In this document: positions 9,027-16,233 of the stretch, one piece after another
Layout of the letters: each line of letters begins with the position of its first letter
Numbering within the stretch: position 1 is the stretch's first letter
NCBI RefSeq assembly: GCF_004352825.1
Contig: NZ_SJRW01000002.1
Span: 124,001-188,000, forward strand
Direction of reading: 5' to 3'
Length of the DNA stretch: 64,000 bases
Source: Luteimonas arsenica
GTDB lineage: Bacteria; Pseudomonadota; Gammaproteobacteria; Xanthomonadales; Xanthomonadaceae
The notes under the pieces: generated by a model
Told to the model about the DNA's origin: nothing
Database searches by the model: none
The model's input: only the letters and a program-made list of their open reading frames with translations
Position numbers and translations under genes: made by a program

Positions 9027-9980
9027 TCAGGGAGCGGCCACCGGCCCGGCCGGTGGCCCGGCCTCGGGCGCCGCCGGTTCCCCGGGAACGGCCGGCTCGA
9101 CCGGTTCCCCGATCGCCGCAGCGGCTTCGCGCGCGTGCCGCAGGTAGTCGGCGAGGTACCACTGGCCGTCGATGCGCTCCATGTCGACCACCGTGTCGAT
9201 GGCGGCGCCCGCCAGCGTATAGCGCAGGCGGACCGTGGCGCGGTCGCCCTGCTGCACCTGCAGGCCGGCCTCGACGCTGTCGAAGGTGGCGTCCAGGTCG
9301 AGGCCGTAGCCGGCCAGCACCGCCTTGGCCTCGTTGGCGAAGGCGCCGATGCGGGCCAGGGACGCGTCCATCCCGGCTTCGGCGATGCCCTCGGCGGTCG
9401 TCGGGCCCACTGCGCGCGCGGCCGCGGCCAGGCGCGGGATCGCCGCGTGGGCGCGCTCGCCGTCGGCCAGCGGTGCCTGCGCGGCCCACTGCGCCATCGC
9501 GGCCACCAGCTGTGCGTAGTGGTCGCGTTCGGCGTCACTGAAATCGCCCTGGTGCTCGACGTACTGGACCCCGAACAGGCCCAGGGTGGCGGCCGCGGCG
9601 CGGATCTCGCGGGTGGCGCCCGCGAACTGGCGGTCGAAGCCTGCGGCCAGCGCCGTTTCGGCGTCGGGTGCAGCCAGCGCGCCCAGCACTTCGGGCAGGC
9701 GTTCGGAGAACGGCAGTTCGTCCAGCGGCCAGCGGGTGTCGCCGGCGCGCCAGGCGGCCTGCAGCCGCGCGTGCAGCTCCGGCGGCACGGCATCGCGCGC
9801 GAAGGCGGCATAGTCACCGCTGCGCATGTGCCCGGTCAGCGCCTGCACCGCCAGGGCGGGTCGGCTGAGGTCGCTGCGCGCCGGGCCCTGGGGCTCGGTC
9901 GGCGCCGGGCGGCAGGCGGCGAGCAGGCCCGCCAGCGCCGCGGCGGCCAGCAGCGACCGCAGGGTTGGTGGCATCGGCAT
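9027..9980 (-). CDS. Lipoprotein of unknown function
   Basis: 317 residues. The start at ATG 9980 has an excellent ribosome site (GGAGGGGAT just upstream on the minus strand) and gives a lipoprotein signal peptide ending LAGLLAAC, with the lipidated Cys near residue 24. Asp is absent at +2 (CRPA), so outer-membrane sorting is expected. The body is Ala-rich and helical; a beta pair VRLRYTLAGAAIDTVVDMERIDGQWYLADY near the end resembles NTF2/DUF4878-like lipoproteins. The tail is Pro/Ala-rich. It lies 49 bases upstream of plsB on the same strand, so co-transcription is possible. No specific function can be named. Confidence 0.65.
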   Translation of the reverse strand: MPMPPTLRSLLAAAALAGLLAACRPAPTEPQGPARSDLSRPALAVQALTGHMRSGDYAAFARDAVPPELHARLQAAWRAGDTRWPLDELPFSERLPEVLGALAAPDAETALAAGFDRQFAGATREIRAAAATLGLFGVQYVEHQGDFSDAERDHYAQLVAAMAQWAAQAPLADGERAHAAIPRLAAAARAVGPTTAEGIAEAGMDASLARIGAFANEAKAVLAGYGLDLDATFDSVEAGLQVQQGDRATVRLRYTLAGAAIDTVVDMERIDGQWYLADYLRHAREAAAAIGEPVEPAVPGEPAAPEAGPPAGPVAAP

Positions 9981-10048
9981 CGCATCCCCTCCCCGGGAGG
10001 CAGGCCGCATCTTGGCCGCGGGTGGCTGCCCGCGGCAAGCCAACGCGG

Positions 10049-10726
10049 TCACAGGTCGCGGACGACCCAGCCGTGGGAGGTGCTGGCCGGGGCGTCGACC
10101 GCGGCCTCGGCCACGCGCTCCGGCGACTCGCCCGCGGCCCAGGCGGCGGCGATCGCGGCCAGGCGGTCGCGGGTGGCGCGGGTGTAGGCGCCCTCGAGCT
10201 CGTTCTGGGCATCGGCGGCCAGCTTCTGCGGGTACAGGCTGCGCGCGTCCTCGCTGCGGTTGAGCATCGCGATCATGCGCGCCAGGCTGGTGCGGAAGCC
10301 GTCGGGCGACAGCGCCGTGCGCTGGGTGCGCTGCAGGTGCCAGACCACCAGGTACTCGACGGGGCCGAGCATGCGTCGCGGGGTGGCGCCGAAGAAATGC
10401 CCCGACAGCGCGCTGGCGGCCACGGGCGCGCCGTGGTCGGGCAGGCCGGTCGCACCCCAGGAGCTGAGCGCGCCGCCGGGCAGGTCCATGCGCCGCAGCG
10501 CGGTGCCGAAGGTCTCCGCCAGCAGCCGCTGCGCGTGCTCGTCGTCGCTTTCGGCGATCACGCCGACGATGCGCAGGAACAGCGGGTACTGGTCCTCGCC
10601 CAGGCGCCGCGCGAGGCGCTTGAGCACGGCCAGGCGGTATTCGGGGTCGGTGTGCGCGGCCAGCGCCGAAACCAGTCGGTCGGCGGCGGTGCGCAGGGCA
10701 TCCGGGCTGGGCAGGGGGTCGATCAT
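10049..10726 (-). CDS. Unrecognised soluble protein
   Basis: 225 residues (MIDPLPSPDALRTAADRLVSAL). Predominantly helical, soluble, no signal peptide or membrane segment. Motif-like stretches include LAVLKRLARRLGEDQYPLFLRI, GHFFGATPRRMLGPVEYLVVWHLQRTQR and a C-terminal ATRDRLAAIAAAW. I cannot assign a family. Codon and base use match its neighbours, so it is likely a real gene. It is the last gene before the type III secretion locus; 39 bases separate its start from the stop of the next minus-strand gene, so it could belong to that transcript. Confidence 0.6.
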   Translation of the reverse strand: MIDPLPSPDALRTAADRLVSALAAHTDPEYRLAVLKRLARRLGEDQYPLFLRIVGVIAESDDEHAQRLLAETFGTALRRMDLPGGALSSWGATGLPDHGAPVAASALSGHFFGATPRRMLGPVEYLVVWHLQRTQRTALSPDGFRTSLARMIAMLNRSEDARSLYPQKLAADAQNELEGAYTRATRDRLAAIAAAWAAGESPERVAEAAVDAPASTSHGWVVRDL

Positions 10727-10765
10727 GGCCGCGGCATTATCGCGGCTGGCGGCGATGCGTGCGCG

Positions 10766-11086
10766 TCAGCTGAATGCGTCGAGCACCGCATCGACCGCGC
10801 TTTCCGCGGCCTGTGCCAGCGGCAGCGCGCCCAGGCGGCCCTCGAGGGCGAGGTCGCCGGAGAACATCCGGCTGCCGGCAAGGTCCCAGGCCGGTGCGGC
10901 CAGCACCCGCTCACCGGCGTCGGCCAGCGCGGCCGGGGCGGCGTCCGCCTCCGCGGCGGGGCTGCTGCCCTGGGCCTCGTGCGCCTCCCCGCCCTGCTGG
11001 CGACGCAGGTCGTCCAGCTGGCCGTCGATCCGGTGCAGGCCGGCGGCAAGGCTGAGGTGGGAGGAGTCGGGACCGATGGTGCTCAT
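10766..11086 (-). CDS. Small protein at edge of type III secretion locus, preceded by the shared TAGG box
   Basis: 106 residues starting MSTIGPDSSHLSLAAGLHRIDG. The N-terminus is Ser/Thr-rich, the centre a predicted amphipathic helix (RIDGQLDDLRRQQGG) followed by a low-complexity Ala/Glu/Gly linker and a C-terminal helix (LAQAAESAVDAVLDAF). No signal peptide. Length, lack of a Sec signal and the Ser/Thr-rich start are compatible with a type III secreted or rod/needle-like protein, but no family is recognised. The element at 11151-11174 lies 64 bases upstream and is nearly identical to the one before the transglycosylase gene at 27018, which ties this gene to the locus. Divergent from sctU. 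Confidence 0.6.
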   Translation of the reverse strand: MSTIGPDSSHLSLAAGLHRIDGQLDDLRRQQGGEAHEAQGSSPAAEADAAPAALADAGERVLAAPAWDLAGSRMFSGDLALEGRLGALPLAQAAESAVDAVLDAFS

Positions 11087-11150
11087 GGGGATGCTGCGGA
11101 ACCTTGGGGGGAGTCGGGGCGATGGGGGGACTTTATCGCCGCCCGTCGCG

Positions 11151-11174
11151 CTTGCCACCTCGGGCCGACCCTAG
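11151..11174 (-). promoter_or_regulatory. Shared TAGG box D
   Basis: Read on the minus strand: TAGG, then nine bases GTCGGCCCG, then AGG TGGCAAG. It matches box A (26928-26949) at TAGGGTCGG, at CC, at AG and at TGGCAA. The nearest downstream minus-strand start is 11086, at the same distance (64-82 bases) seen for the other three boxes. It could also influence the divergent sctU. Confidence 0.55.
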
Positions 11175-11302
11175 ACCGGCGTCGGCTGTTCAGCCTGGAG
11201 TGGCCTGTCGGCCCCGCGGCCGCTGCGGCACCGCCGCCCGGTGGCTGCAGACCCTCCACACGGCCATGTTAGCGTGCCCGGGAGATTCAGGCGGAGCACC
11301 CG

Positions 11303-12367
11303 ATGGCCAAGGACCAGGGCGCCGACAAGACCGAGCAGCCGACCCAGAAGAAGCTGCGCGACGCGCGCAAGGACGCCAACGTCAGCAAGAGCAGGGAGCT
11401 GACCAGCACCGTGCTCGTGCTGGGCTGGCTGGTGGGCGGCTGGATGCTGCTCGGCTTCATGTGGGACCGCATGCGCGCGCTGTTCGACACCAGCCTCGCG
11501 TCCATGGGCCGGCCGTTCATGGAGGCCCTGCCCGAAGTCGGCATGGCGGCCTTCTGGACCCTGGTGGCGCTGAGCGTGCCGCTGCTGCTGCTGGCCGTGT
11601 TCCTCGGCCTGATCGTGGAGTTCCTCCAGGTCGGCCCGGTGGCGAGCATGAAGAAGCTCACCCCGGACATGTCGAAGATGAACCCGGTCGAGGGCATCAA
11701 GAAGATGTTCTCGATGGACAACCTGGTCGAACTGGTGAAGGCCTTCTTCAAGAGCGCCGGCCTGATCTTCATCGGCGGCTTCGTGCTCTACGGCATGCGC
11801 CACAGCCTGCTGATGCTGCCGCACGCGCCACCGGAGGCGATGGGCACGGCCATCTGGCACGGCCTGGTGCGCATCGGCATCTGGACCATCGGCGTGTTCT
11901 TCTTCGTTTCCGTGCTCGATGCCTGGTACCAGAAGTTCTCCTACCTCAAGCAGCTGCGCATGAGCCGCCGCGACATCAAGCAGGAGGTCAAGGAGAACGA
12001 GGGCGACCCCTACGTGAAGCAGCGGCGCAAGCAGTTGCACCAGGAGTGGTCGCAGCAGAACATGCTCAATGCCGTCCGGGGGTCGAATGTCGTCGTGACC
12101 AATCCAACCCACATCGCTGTCGCGCTGCAGTTCGAGGACGGGGTCACCGACCTGCCGGTGGTCGTCGCCAAGGGCGAGGGCGCCACCGCCGAGGAGATCA
12201 AGCGCGTGGCCGAGGAGTCCGGCGTGCCGGTGCTGCAGAACATCCCGCTGGCGCGCGGGCTGCACGAGAAGGTCGAGGTGGATGATTACATCGGCAGCGA
12301 GTTCTTCGACGCCGTGGCCGAGGTGCTGTTCTGGGCCGAGGGCATCCGCCGCGGCGACGACGGCTGA
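11303..12367 (+). CDS. sctU: T3SS export gate switch protein SctU
   Basis: 354 residues. Autoproteolytic substrate-switch component of the export gate in the inner membrane. Four hydrophobic helices occupy about 30-210; the cytoplasmic domain holds the self-cleavage motif NPTH at residues 267-270 (SNVVVTNPTHIAVALQF), with cleavage expected between N267 and P268. N-terminal MAKDQGADKTEQPTQKKLRDAR is the typical SctU/FlhB start. The linker EVKENEGDPYVKQRRKQLHQEW is also diagnostic. ATG 11303 follows GGCGGAG. It is convergent with sctT: the stop codons at 12365-12367 and 12368-12370 abut with no spacer, so no terminator separates the two transcripts. Confidence 0.96.
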   Translation: MAKDQGADKTEQPTQKKLRDARKDANVSKSRELTSTVLVLGWLVGGWMLLGFMWDRMRALFDTSLASMGRPFMEALPEVGMAAFWTLVALSVPLLLLAVFLGLIVEFLQVGPVASMKKLTPDMSKMNPVEGIKKMFSMDNLVELVKAFFKSAGLIFIGGFVLYGMRHSLLMLPHAPPEAMGTAIWHGLVRIGIWTIGVFFFVSVLDAWYQKFSYLKQLRMSRRDIKQEVKENEGDPYVKQRRKQLHQEWSQQNMLNAVRGSNVVVTNPTHIAVALQFEDGVTDLPVVVAKGEGATAEEIKRVAEESGVPVLQNIPLARGLHEKVEVDDYIGSEFFDAVAEVLFWAEGIRRGDDG

Positions 12368-13150
12368 TCAGCCCAGCGCCTGCCGTATCAGGCCCAGCAG
12401 GAAGCGGTTGCTGCCCAGGCGCTCGAGCAGGATCTCGACGTACACGCCGATCAGCAGCAGGATCAGCGCGGTCGCCAGCCAGGCCTTGATCGGCAGGGTC
12501 AACGCGAACACGTTGAGCTGCGGCGCGTAGCGGTTCACCAGGCCGAAGGACAGGTCGATGATGAGCAGGATCACCATCACCGGCGCCGCCATCACCAGCA
12601 CCGTGGTCATCATGAAATCGAACTGGCCCACGAACAGGTTCATGCCCACCGCGGGCAGGTCCGGGAAGTAGGACGTCACCGGCCACAGCAGGTAGCTGCC
12701 CATCAGCAGGTCGAGGAACACCAGGAAAGCGCCGCTGGCCATGAACAGCCAGGTGGCCAGCTGCGACAGGAATTCGCCGTGCAGGGTGACCTGGTGGCCC
12801 TGGATGGGGTCGAAGATCTGCGCCATCGACATGCCCACCTGGGTGTCGATGACGCTGCCCACCGCGGCCACGGCCCAGAACACGATGCCGAAGCAGAAGC
12901 CGATCGCGACCCCGATGAAGACTTCCTTGAGCACGATCAGCGGCCATTCGATCGCGCCCAGGTTCTCCATCGGCGGCAGCCCGACCAGGGCCATCGGCAG
13001 GATCATGATGCCGAGGCTGACCATGAAGCTGTTGCGCACCATCGGCGGCACCGTCTGCTGGGTCATCAGCGGCAGCATCAGGAAGGCGCCGATGACCCGC
13101 GGCAGCACCAGCGCCAGCGCCAGCAGCGGGTTGCCGAGGAAGTCGAACAC
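12368..13150 (-). CDS. sctT: T3SS export gate protein SctT
   Basis: 260 residues, six or more hydrophobic helices, FliR/SctT family member of the inner-membrane export gate. Diagnostic segments are LPRVIGAFLMLPLM near the N-terminus, the GIVFWAVAAVGSVIDTQVG loop and FGLVNRYAPQLNVFALTLPIKAW in the C-terminal half, with a final VEILLERLGS. Length agrees with the family (about 260). It is the last gene of the minus-strand sctQ-R-S-T run; sctS ends four bases upstream, indicating tight co-transcription. Confidence 0.95.
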   Translation of the reverse strand: MFDFLGNPLLALALVLPRVIGAFLMLPLMTQQTVPPMVRNSFMVSLGIMILPMALVGLPPMENLGAIEWPLIVLKEVFIGVAIGFCFGIVFWAVAAVGSVIDTQVGMSMAQIFDPIQGHQVTLHGEFLSQLATWLFMASGAFLVFLDLLMGSYLLWPVTSYFPDLPAVGMNLFVGQFDFMMTTVLVMAAPVMVILLIIDLSFGLVNRYAPQLNVFALTLPIKAWLATALILLLIGVYVEILLERLGSNRFLLGLIRQALG

Positions 13151-13153
13151 GGG

Positions 13154-13420
13154 CTACTGCCGCACCAGGCCCGGGAAATCGCGGAAGATGCGCTCGGTGT
13201 AGCCGTACAGCGAGCCGCCGATCAGCGCCGCGGTCACGAACAGCATCAGCACGATCGCCAGGAACTTGCAGGCATAGGCGAACGTCTGCTCCTGCAGCTG
13301 GGTGGCGGCCTGCAGGAAGGCGATCACCAGGCCGATCAGCGCGGCGGCCGCGATCGGCGGCCCCGACAGCAGCATGACCAGGAACAGGGCTTCCTTGGTG
13401 AGCTCGAGGACCTCGTTCAC
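13154..13420 (-). CDS. sctS: T3SS export gate protein SctS
   Basis: 88 residues with two transmembrane helices (about 13-38 and 50-72), the FliQ/SctS pattern. LVMLLSGPPIAAAALIGLVIAFLQAATQLQEQT contains the conserved GLxxAxxQAxTQxQEQT core. Forms the export gate with SctR and SctT. Only one base separates its start from the stop of sctR and three bases from sctT. Confidence 0.95.
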   Translation of the reverse strand: MNEVLELTKEALFLVMLLSGPPIAAAALIGLVIAFLQAATQLQEQTFAYACKFLAIVLMLFVTAALIGGSLYGYTERIFRDFPGLVRQ

Positions 13421-13421
13421 C

Positions 13422-14483
13422 TCATCCGCCCCCGTAGGTCAGGACGAGGCCGTGGACCAGCTTGGCCCAGCCGTCGACCAGCACGAACAGCAGCAGCTTG
13501 AACGGCAGCGACACCGTGGTCGGCGAGAGCATCATCATGCCCAGCGCCAGCAGGATGTTGGCCACCACCAGGTCGATGATCAGGAACGGCAGGAAGATCA
13601 GGAAGCCGATCTGGAAGGCGGTGGTGAGTTCGCTGACGGTGAATGCCGGGATCACCACGATGAAGTCGTCGACGTCGAGGTCGTCGCGGTGGTCTGCGGG
13701 CAGCAGGCGCTGCGCGCTCCTCAGGAAGAAGGCGCGTTCCTTGTCGTTGGAGTGGTTGATCAGGAAGTTGCGCAGCGGTTCCTTGCCGGCCTCGAAGATG
13801 CCGAGCATGCGCACGGCGTCCATCGGCGCGCCGGCCGCGGGCGTCGGTGGCGCGGGGCTGCCAGTGGCGGTGATCACGATCGGGCCCTCGTCGCGGCCGC
13901 CGGTCGTCGCGGCGTCGCCTTCATCCGCGGGCGGTTCGACGCCGTTGCTGACGTTCGCGAACTGCGGTGCGCGCTGCGGACCCGGACCGGCCGGATCGGC
14001 GGCCTCGCCACCGCTCGCCCCCGCGGACAGGGCCTCGGCCTCGGCGCGCAGCGCGTCGGCCGCGGCAGGGCTCGCGGGTGGCGGTTCGTCGACGGCCGCT
14101 CCGGGGGCATCCTCCGCTGGGGTCTCGTCCGGTGCGGTGGGTGCGGCGGCGCGGCGCGCCGCGATACGCTCGGCGCGCGCGACCGCGCGCGCCTCGATCT
14201 GGGCCTGGATCTGCGGCGGCGGTGGCTGTCCCGCCATGTAGGCGCTGACCGCCGCGTGCGTGTCCAGGATCACCGGCGACATCACGTAGGCCGACAGCAC
14301 GATCGCCAGGCCGTTGATGACCACGTTCGGCGGCACCTGCTGCAGGCCCAGCGCGTTGCGCAGCAGGCTCAGCACCACCACGATCTTGGTGAACGAGGTC
14401 ACCATCACCGCCACGAACGGCGCCAGCGCGATGAAGACGACGGTGACGAGGACGACCGCCGGCGAGAAGGTGGTGAAGTCCAT
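13422..14483 (-). CDS. sctR: T3SS export gate protein SctR with a large Ala/Pro-rich insertion
   Basis: 353 residues against about 215 in ordinary SctR. The N-terminal 84 residues (FTKIVVVLSLLRNALGLQQVPPN) and the C-terminal 130 residues (FVVIPAFTVSELTTAFQIGF-type block, then ANILLALGMMMLSPTTVSLPFK and LLFVLVDGWAKLV) are standard SctR with all four helices. Between them, residues about 86-220 are a low-complexity Ala/Pro/Glu-rich segment (PPPPQIQAQIEARAVARAERI, then PAEDAPGAAVDEPPPASP) with no family resemblance. It falls in the periplasmic loop between helix 2 and helix 3. The frame is open throughout and composition is like the locus, so this is an insertion, not a frameshift. sctQ ends four bases upstream. 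Confidence 0.93.
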   Translation of the reverse strand: MDFTTFSPAVVLVTVVFIALAPFVAVMVTSFTKIVVVLSLLRNALGLQQVPPNVVINGLAIVLSAYVMSPVILDTHAAVSAYMAGQPPPPQIQAQIEARAVARAERIAARRAAAPTAPDETPAEDAPGAAVDEPPPASPAAADALRAEAEALSAGASGGEAADPAGPGPQRAPQFANVSNGVEPPADEGDAATTGGRDEGPIVITATGSPAPPTPAAGAPMDAVRMLGIFEAGKEPLRNFLINHSNDKERAFFLRSAQRLLPADHRDDLDVDDFIVVIPAFTVSELTTAFQIGFLIFLPFLIIDLVVANILLALGMMMLSPTTVSLPFKLLLFVLVDGWAKLVHGLVLTYGGG

Positions 14484-14486
14484 CCA

Positions 14487-14774
14487 TCAGCTCCAGGACA
14501 GCAGGCGCACGCCCAGGGTGTCGCCGACGGCGACCAGCTCGCCGCGACCGGCGACGCGGCCGTTGGCGCGGATGGTGACGTTGCTGCCCTCCAGCGCGGC
14601 CGCCAGCGGGAACACGTAGCCCGGCTGCAGGTCGGCGATCTCGCCCACGCTCATTTCCGTGCGGCCGAGTTCGAACTCGACATGGACCGGCAGGCTGCGC
14701 GCGGGGTCGGGCGCGGGCGGGGGTGGGTGGGGGGATTCGGGCGTGGCGCCGCCGTCGGGTTCCTGTTCGCTCAT
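14487..14774 (-). CDS. Internal translation product SctQ-C (SpoA domain alone)
   Basis: Within sctQ an in-frame ATG at 14774 (MSEQEPDGGATPESP) is preceded on the minus strand by GAGGA with seven bases CTCCCCC before the ATG, a textbook ribosome site that has no reason to be there otherwise. The product would be 95 residues: a Pro-rich linker and the complete C-terminal SpoA domain. Independent translation of the C-terminal part of SctQ is established in Yersinia YscQ, Shigella Spa33 and Salmonella SsaQ, where it joins full-length SctQ in the sorting platform. That this happens here is inferred from the site. Confidence 0.7.
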   Translation of the reverse strand: MSEQEPDGGATPESPHPPPPAPDPARSLPVHVEFELGRTEMSVGEIADLQPGYVFPLAAALEGSNVTIRANGRVAGRGELVAVGDTLGVRLLSWS

Positions 14775-15641
14775 GGGGGAGTCCTCGTTGTGGACAGGGG
14801 TGTTCAAGGGAGTGCCGTTCACGGCCCAGCCGCCGGCCACCGGGGCCAGCGGCCAGTCGCGCCCGGCGGCCCGGGCAATGCAGGCGGGCGGCTGCGAGCG
14901 GTGGCCGGCGACGATCACGTCGCCGGGGCGCAGCGCGCGCCAGTCGCGCTGGGCCAGCGGGATGGGGAACAGCAGCGAGACCTGCACCGGCCAGTCGCGC
15001 CAGCGCCCGGCGTCGGGAAGCGGGTCGTCCTCGTGCAGGGGTTCGGCGCGCGCGGCCAGGCGCTGCAGCCAGGTGGCCGGGAGGCGCAGCCGTGCGTGCG
15101 TGGCCGCGGGCGGGGGCGTGGCGGCGGGATCGTGGCCGGCCTCGGCTGGCGCATCCTCGATGCGCACCGCGAGCCACAGCGAGGGCGCGTCGTCCGCACC
15201 CGCCGCCTCGGCCTCGTTGTCGAGCACCGGCAGCAGCGACGCGCCCAGCCATTCGCTCAGCCGGCGCAGGGTGGTTTCCTGCGCCAGGCTCCAGGCAAGC
15301 ACGCGCGAGCGCCCGCCGTGGTCGCTCCAGCGCAGGCGCGCCTCGTCGTCGCCGGCCATGGCGGGCCCGTCGACGTGCAGCGCCAGCCGCGTGCCTTCGG
15401 CATCGATGGCGAAGGCCGCCGACGGCGCGGCGGCGGGCGACGCCTGCACCGCGGCGCCGTCGCCCAGCAGCCACCAGCGCGGCAACGAGAAGAACTGGCG
15501 CAGCGCCTCGCAGGCCGGCGCGTCGACCTCGGGCAGCAGCCCCCGCAGCGGACGCGCCGCTGGAACGGCCACGCTCGACGCCTCGGCCACGCGCGCGCGC
15601 CGGGGCTTGTCTGCGCGCGCGCCGCGCTCAGCCGTGGCCAA
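14487..15641 (-). CDS. sctQ: T3SS cytoplasmic sorting-platform protein SctQ
   Basis: 384 residues in the longest form. The C-terminal 75 residues are a SpoA domain (PVHVEFELGRTEMSVGEIADLQPGYVFPL, then RVAGRGELVAVGDTLGVRL), and a degenerate first SpoA-like domain lies around residues 205-280 (VQVSLLFPIPLAQRDWRALRPGDVIV). SctQ forms pods of the sorting platform with SctK, SctL and SctN. The start is uncertain: TTG 15641 overlaps the end of the response regulator by 14 bases, and in-frame GTG codons occur about 17 and 22 residues later. First gene of the sctQ-R-S-T run. It contains an internal start for a separate C-terminal product (see 14487-14774). Confidence 0.9.
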   Translation of the reverse strand: MATAERGARADKPRRARVAEASSVAVPAARPLRGLLPEVDAPACEALRQFFSLPRWWLLGDGAAVQASPAAAPSAAFAIDAEGTRLALHVDGPAMAGDDEARLRWSDHGGRSRVLAWSLAQETTLRRLSEWLGASLLPVLDNEAEAAGADDAPSLWLAVRIEDAPAEAGHDPAATPPPAATHARLRLPATWLQRLAARAEPLHEDDPLPDAGRWRDWPVQVSLLFPIPLAQRDWRALRPGDVIVAGHRSQPPACIARAAGRDWPLAPVAGGWAVNGTPLNTPVHNEDSPMSEQEPDGGATPESPHPPPPAPDPARSLPVHVEFELGRTEMSVGEIADLQPGYVFPLAAALEGSNVTIRANGRVAGRGELVAVGDTLGVRLLSWS

Positions 15642-16233
15642 GCGCCACCTTCATCAGCTCCGGCAGGGAGCGCACGCCCAGCTTGCTCATCATGTTGGCC
15701 CTGTGCAATTCAACGGTCTTGATGCTGATGCCGAGGATGTCGGCAATGATCTTGTTCGGCTTGCTCGCCACCACCAGGTCCAGCACCTGGCGTTCGCGCG
15801 GGCTCAGCTTCGCCAGCAGCTCGTTGGCCATGCCGCCGGTGCCGCCGCGGTTGCCGGCCCGGGCCAGGGCGGTGCGCAGCGCATCGACCAGTGCCTCCTC
15901 CGAGAACGGCTTCTCGAGGAAGTTCGACGCGCCCTTGCGCATGGCCTCGACCGCCAGCGGTACGTCGCCGTGCGCGGTCACGAACACCAGCGGCAGCTTG
16001 ATGCCGCGGCGCCCGAGCTCATCCTGCAGCTGCAGCCCGCTCATCTCCGGCATGCGGATGTCCGATACCAGGCATTCGCTGGCGTCGCCGTGGCGATGGC
16101 CGGCGTAAGCCTCCAGGAAGGCCGGGCCGGAGTCGAAGCTTTCGACCTCGAAGCCGGACGTTTCCAGCAGCCAGGCGGTCGAATCGCGGAATCCGTCGTT
16201 GTCGTCCACCAGGTAGACGCGTGTCACCGTCAT
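15628..16233 (-). CDS. FixJ-like response regulator of the T3SS locus
   Basis: 201 residues. Receiver domain at about 5-120 with phospho-acceptor D58 (CLVSDIRMPEMSG), acidic pair DDND at 10-13 and Lys in FLEKPF near residue 108. C-terminal LuxR/NarL-type helix-turn-helix (LSPRERQVLDLVVASKPNKIIADILGISIKTVELHRANMMSKLGVRS). The FLEKPF motif and the domain combination are those of the FixJ/TodT group. Its ATG overlaps the kinase stop by four bases (ATGA), and sctQ begins inside its 3' end, so kinase, regulator and sctQ-R-S-T form one transcription unit. Probably controls transcription of the secretion locus. Confidence 0.9.
   Translation of the reverse strand: MTVTRVYLVDDNDGFRDSTAWLLETSGFEVESFDSGPAFLEAYAGHRHGDASECLVSDIRMPEMSGLQLQDELGRRGIKLPLVFVTAHGDVPLAVEAMRKGASNFLEKPFSEEALVDALRTALARAGNRGGTGGMANELLAKLSPRERQVLDLVVASKPNKIIADILGISIKTVELHRANMMSKLGVRSLPELMKVALGHG

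Noticed and set aside
5858-9541. Very long plus-strand frame opposite the BamE-like gene and plsB
   Set aside because: No domain, His/Arg/Gln-rich shadow of PlsB, whose acyltransferase motifs are unmistakable on the minus strand.
13302-15722. Plus-strand frame of 806 codons opposite sctR and sctQ
   Set aside because: Low-complexity antisense shadow; SctR and SctQ motifs are on the minus strand.
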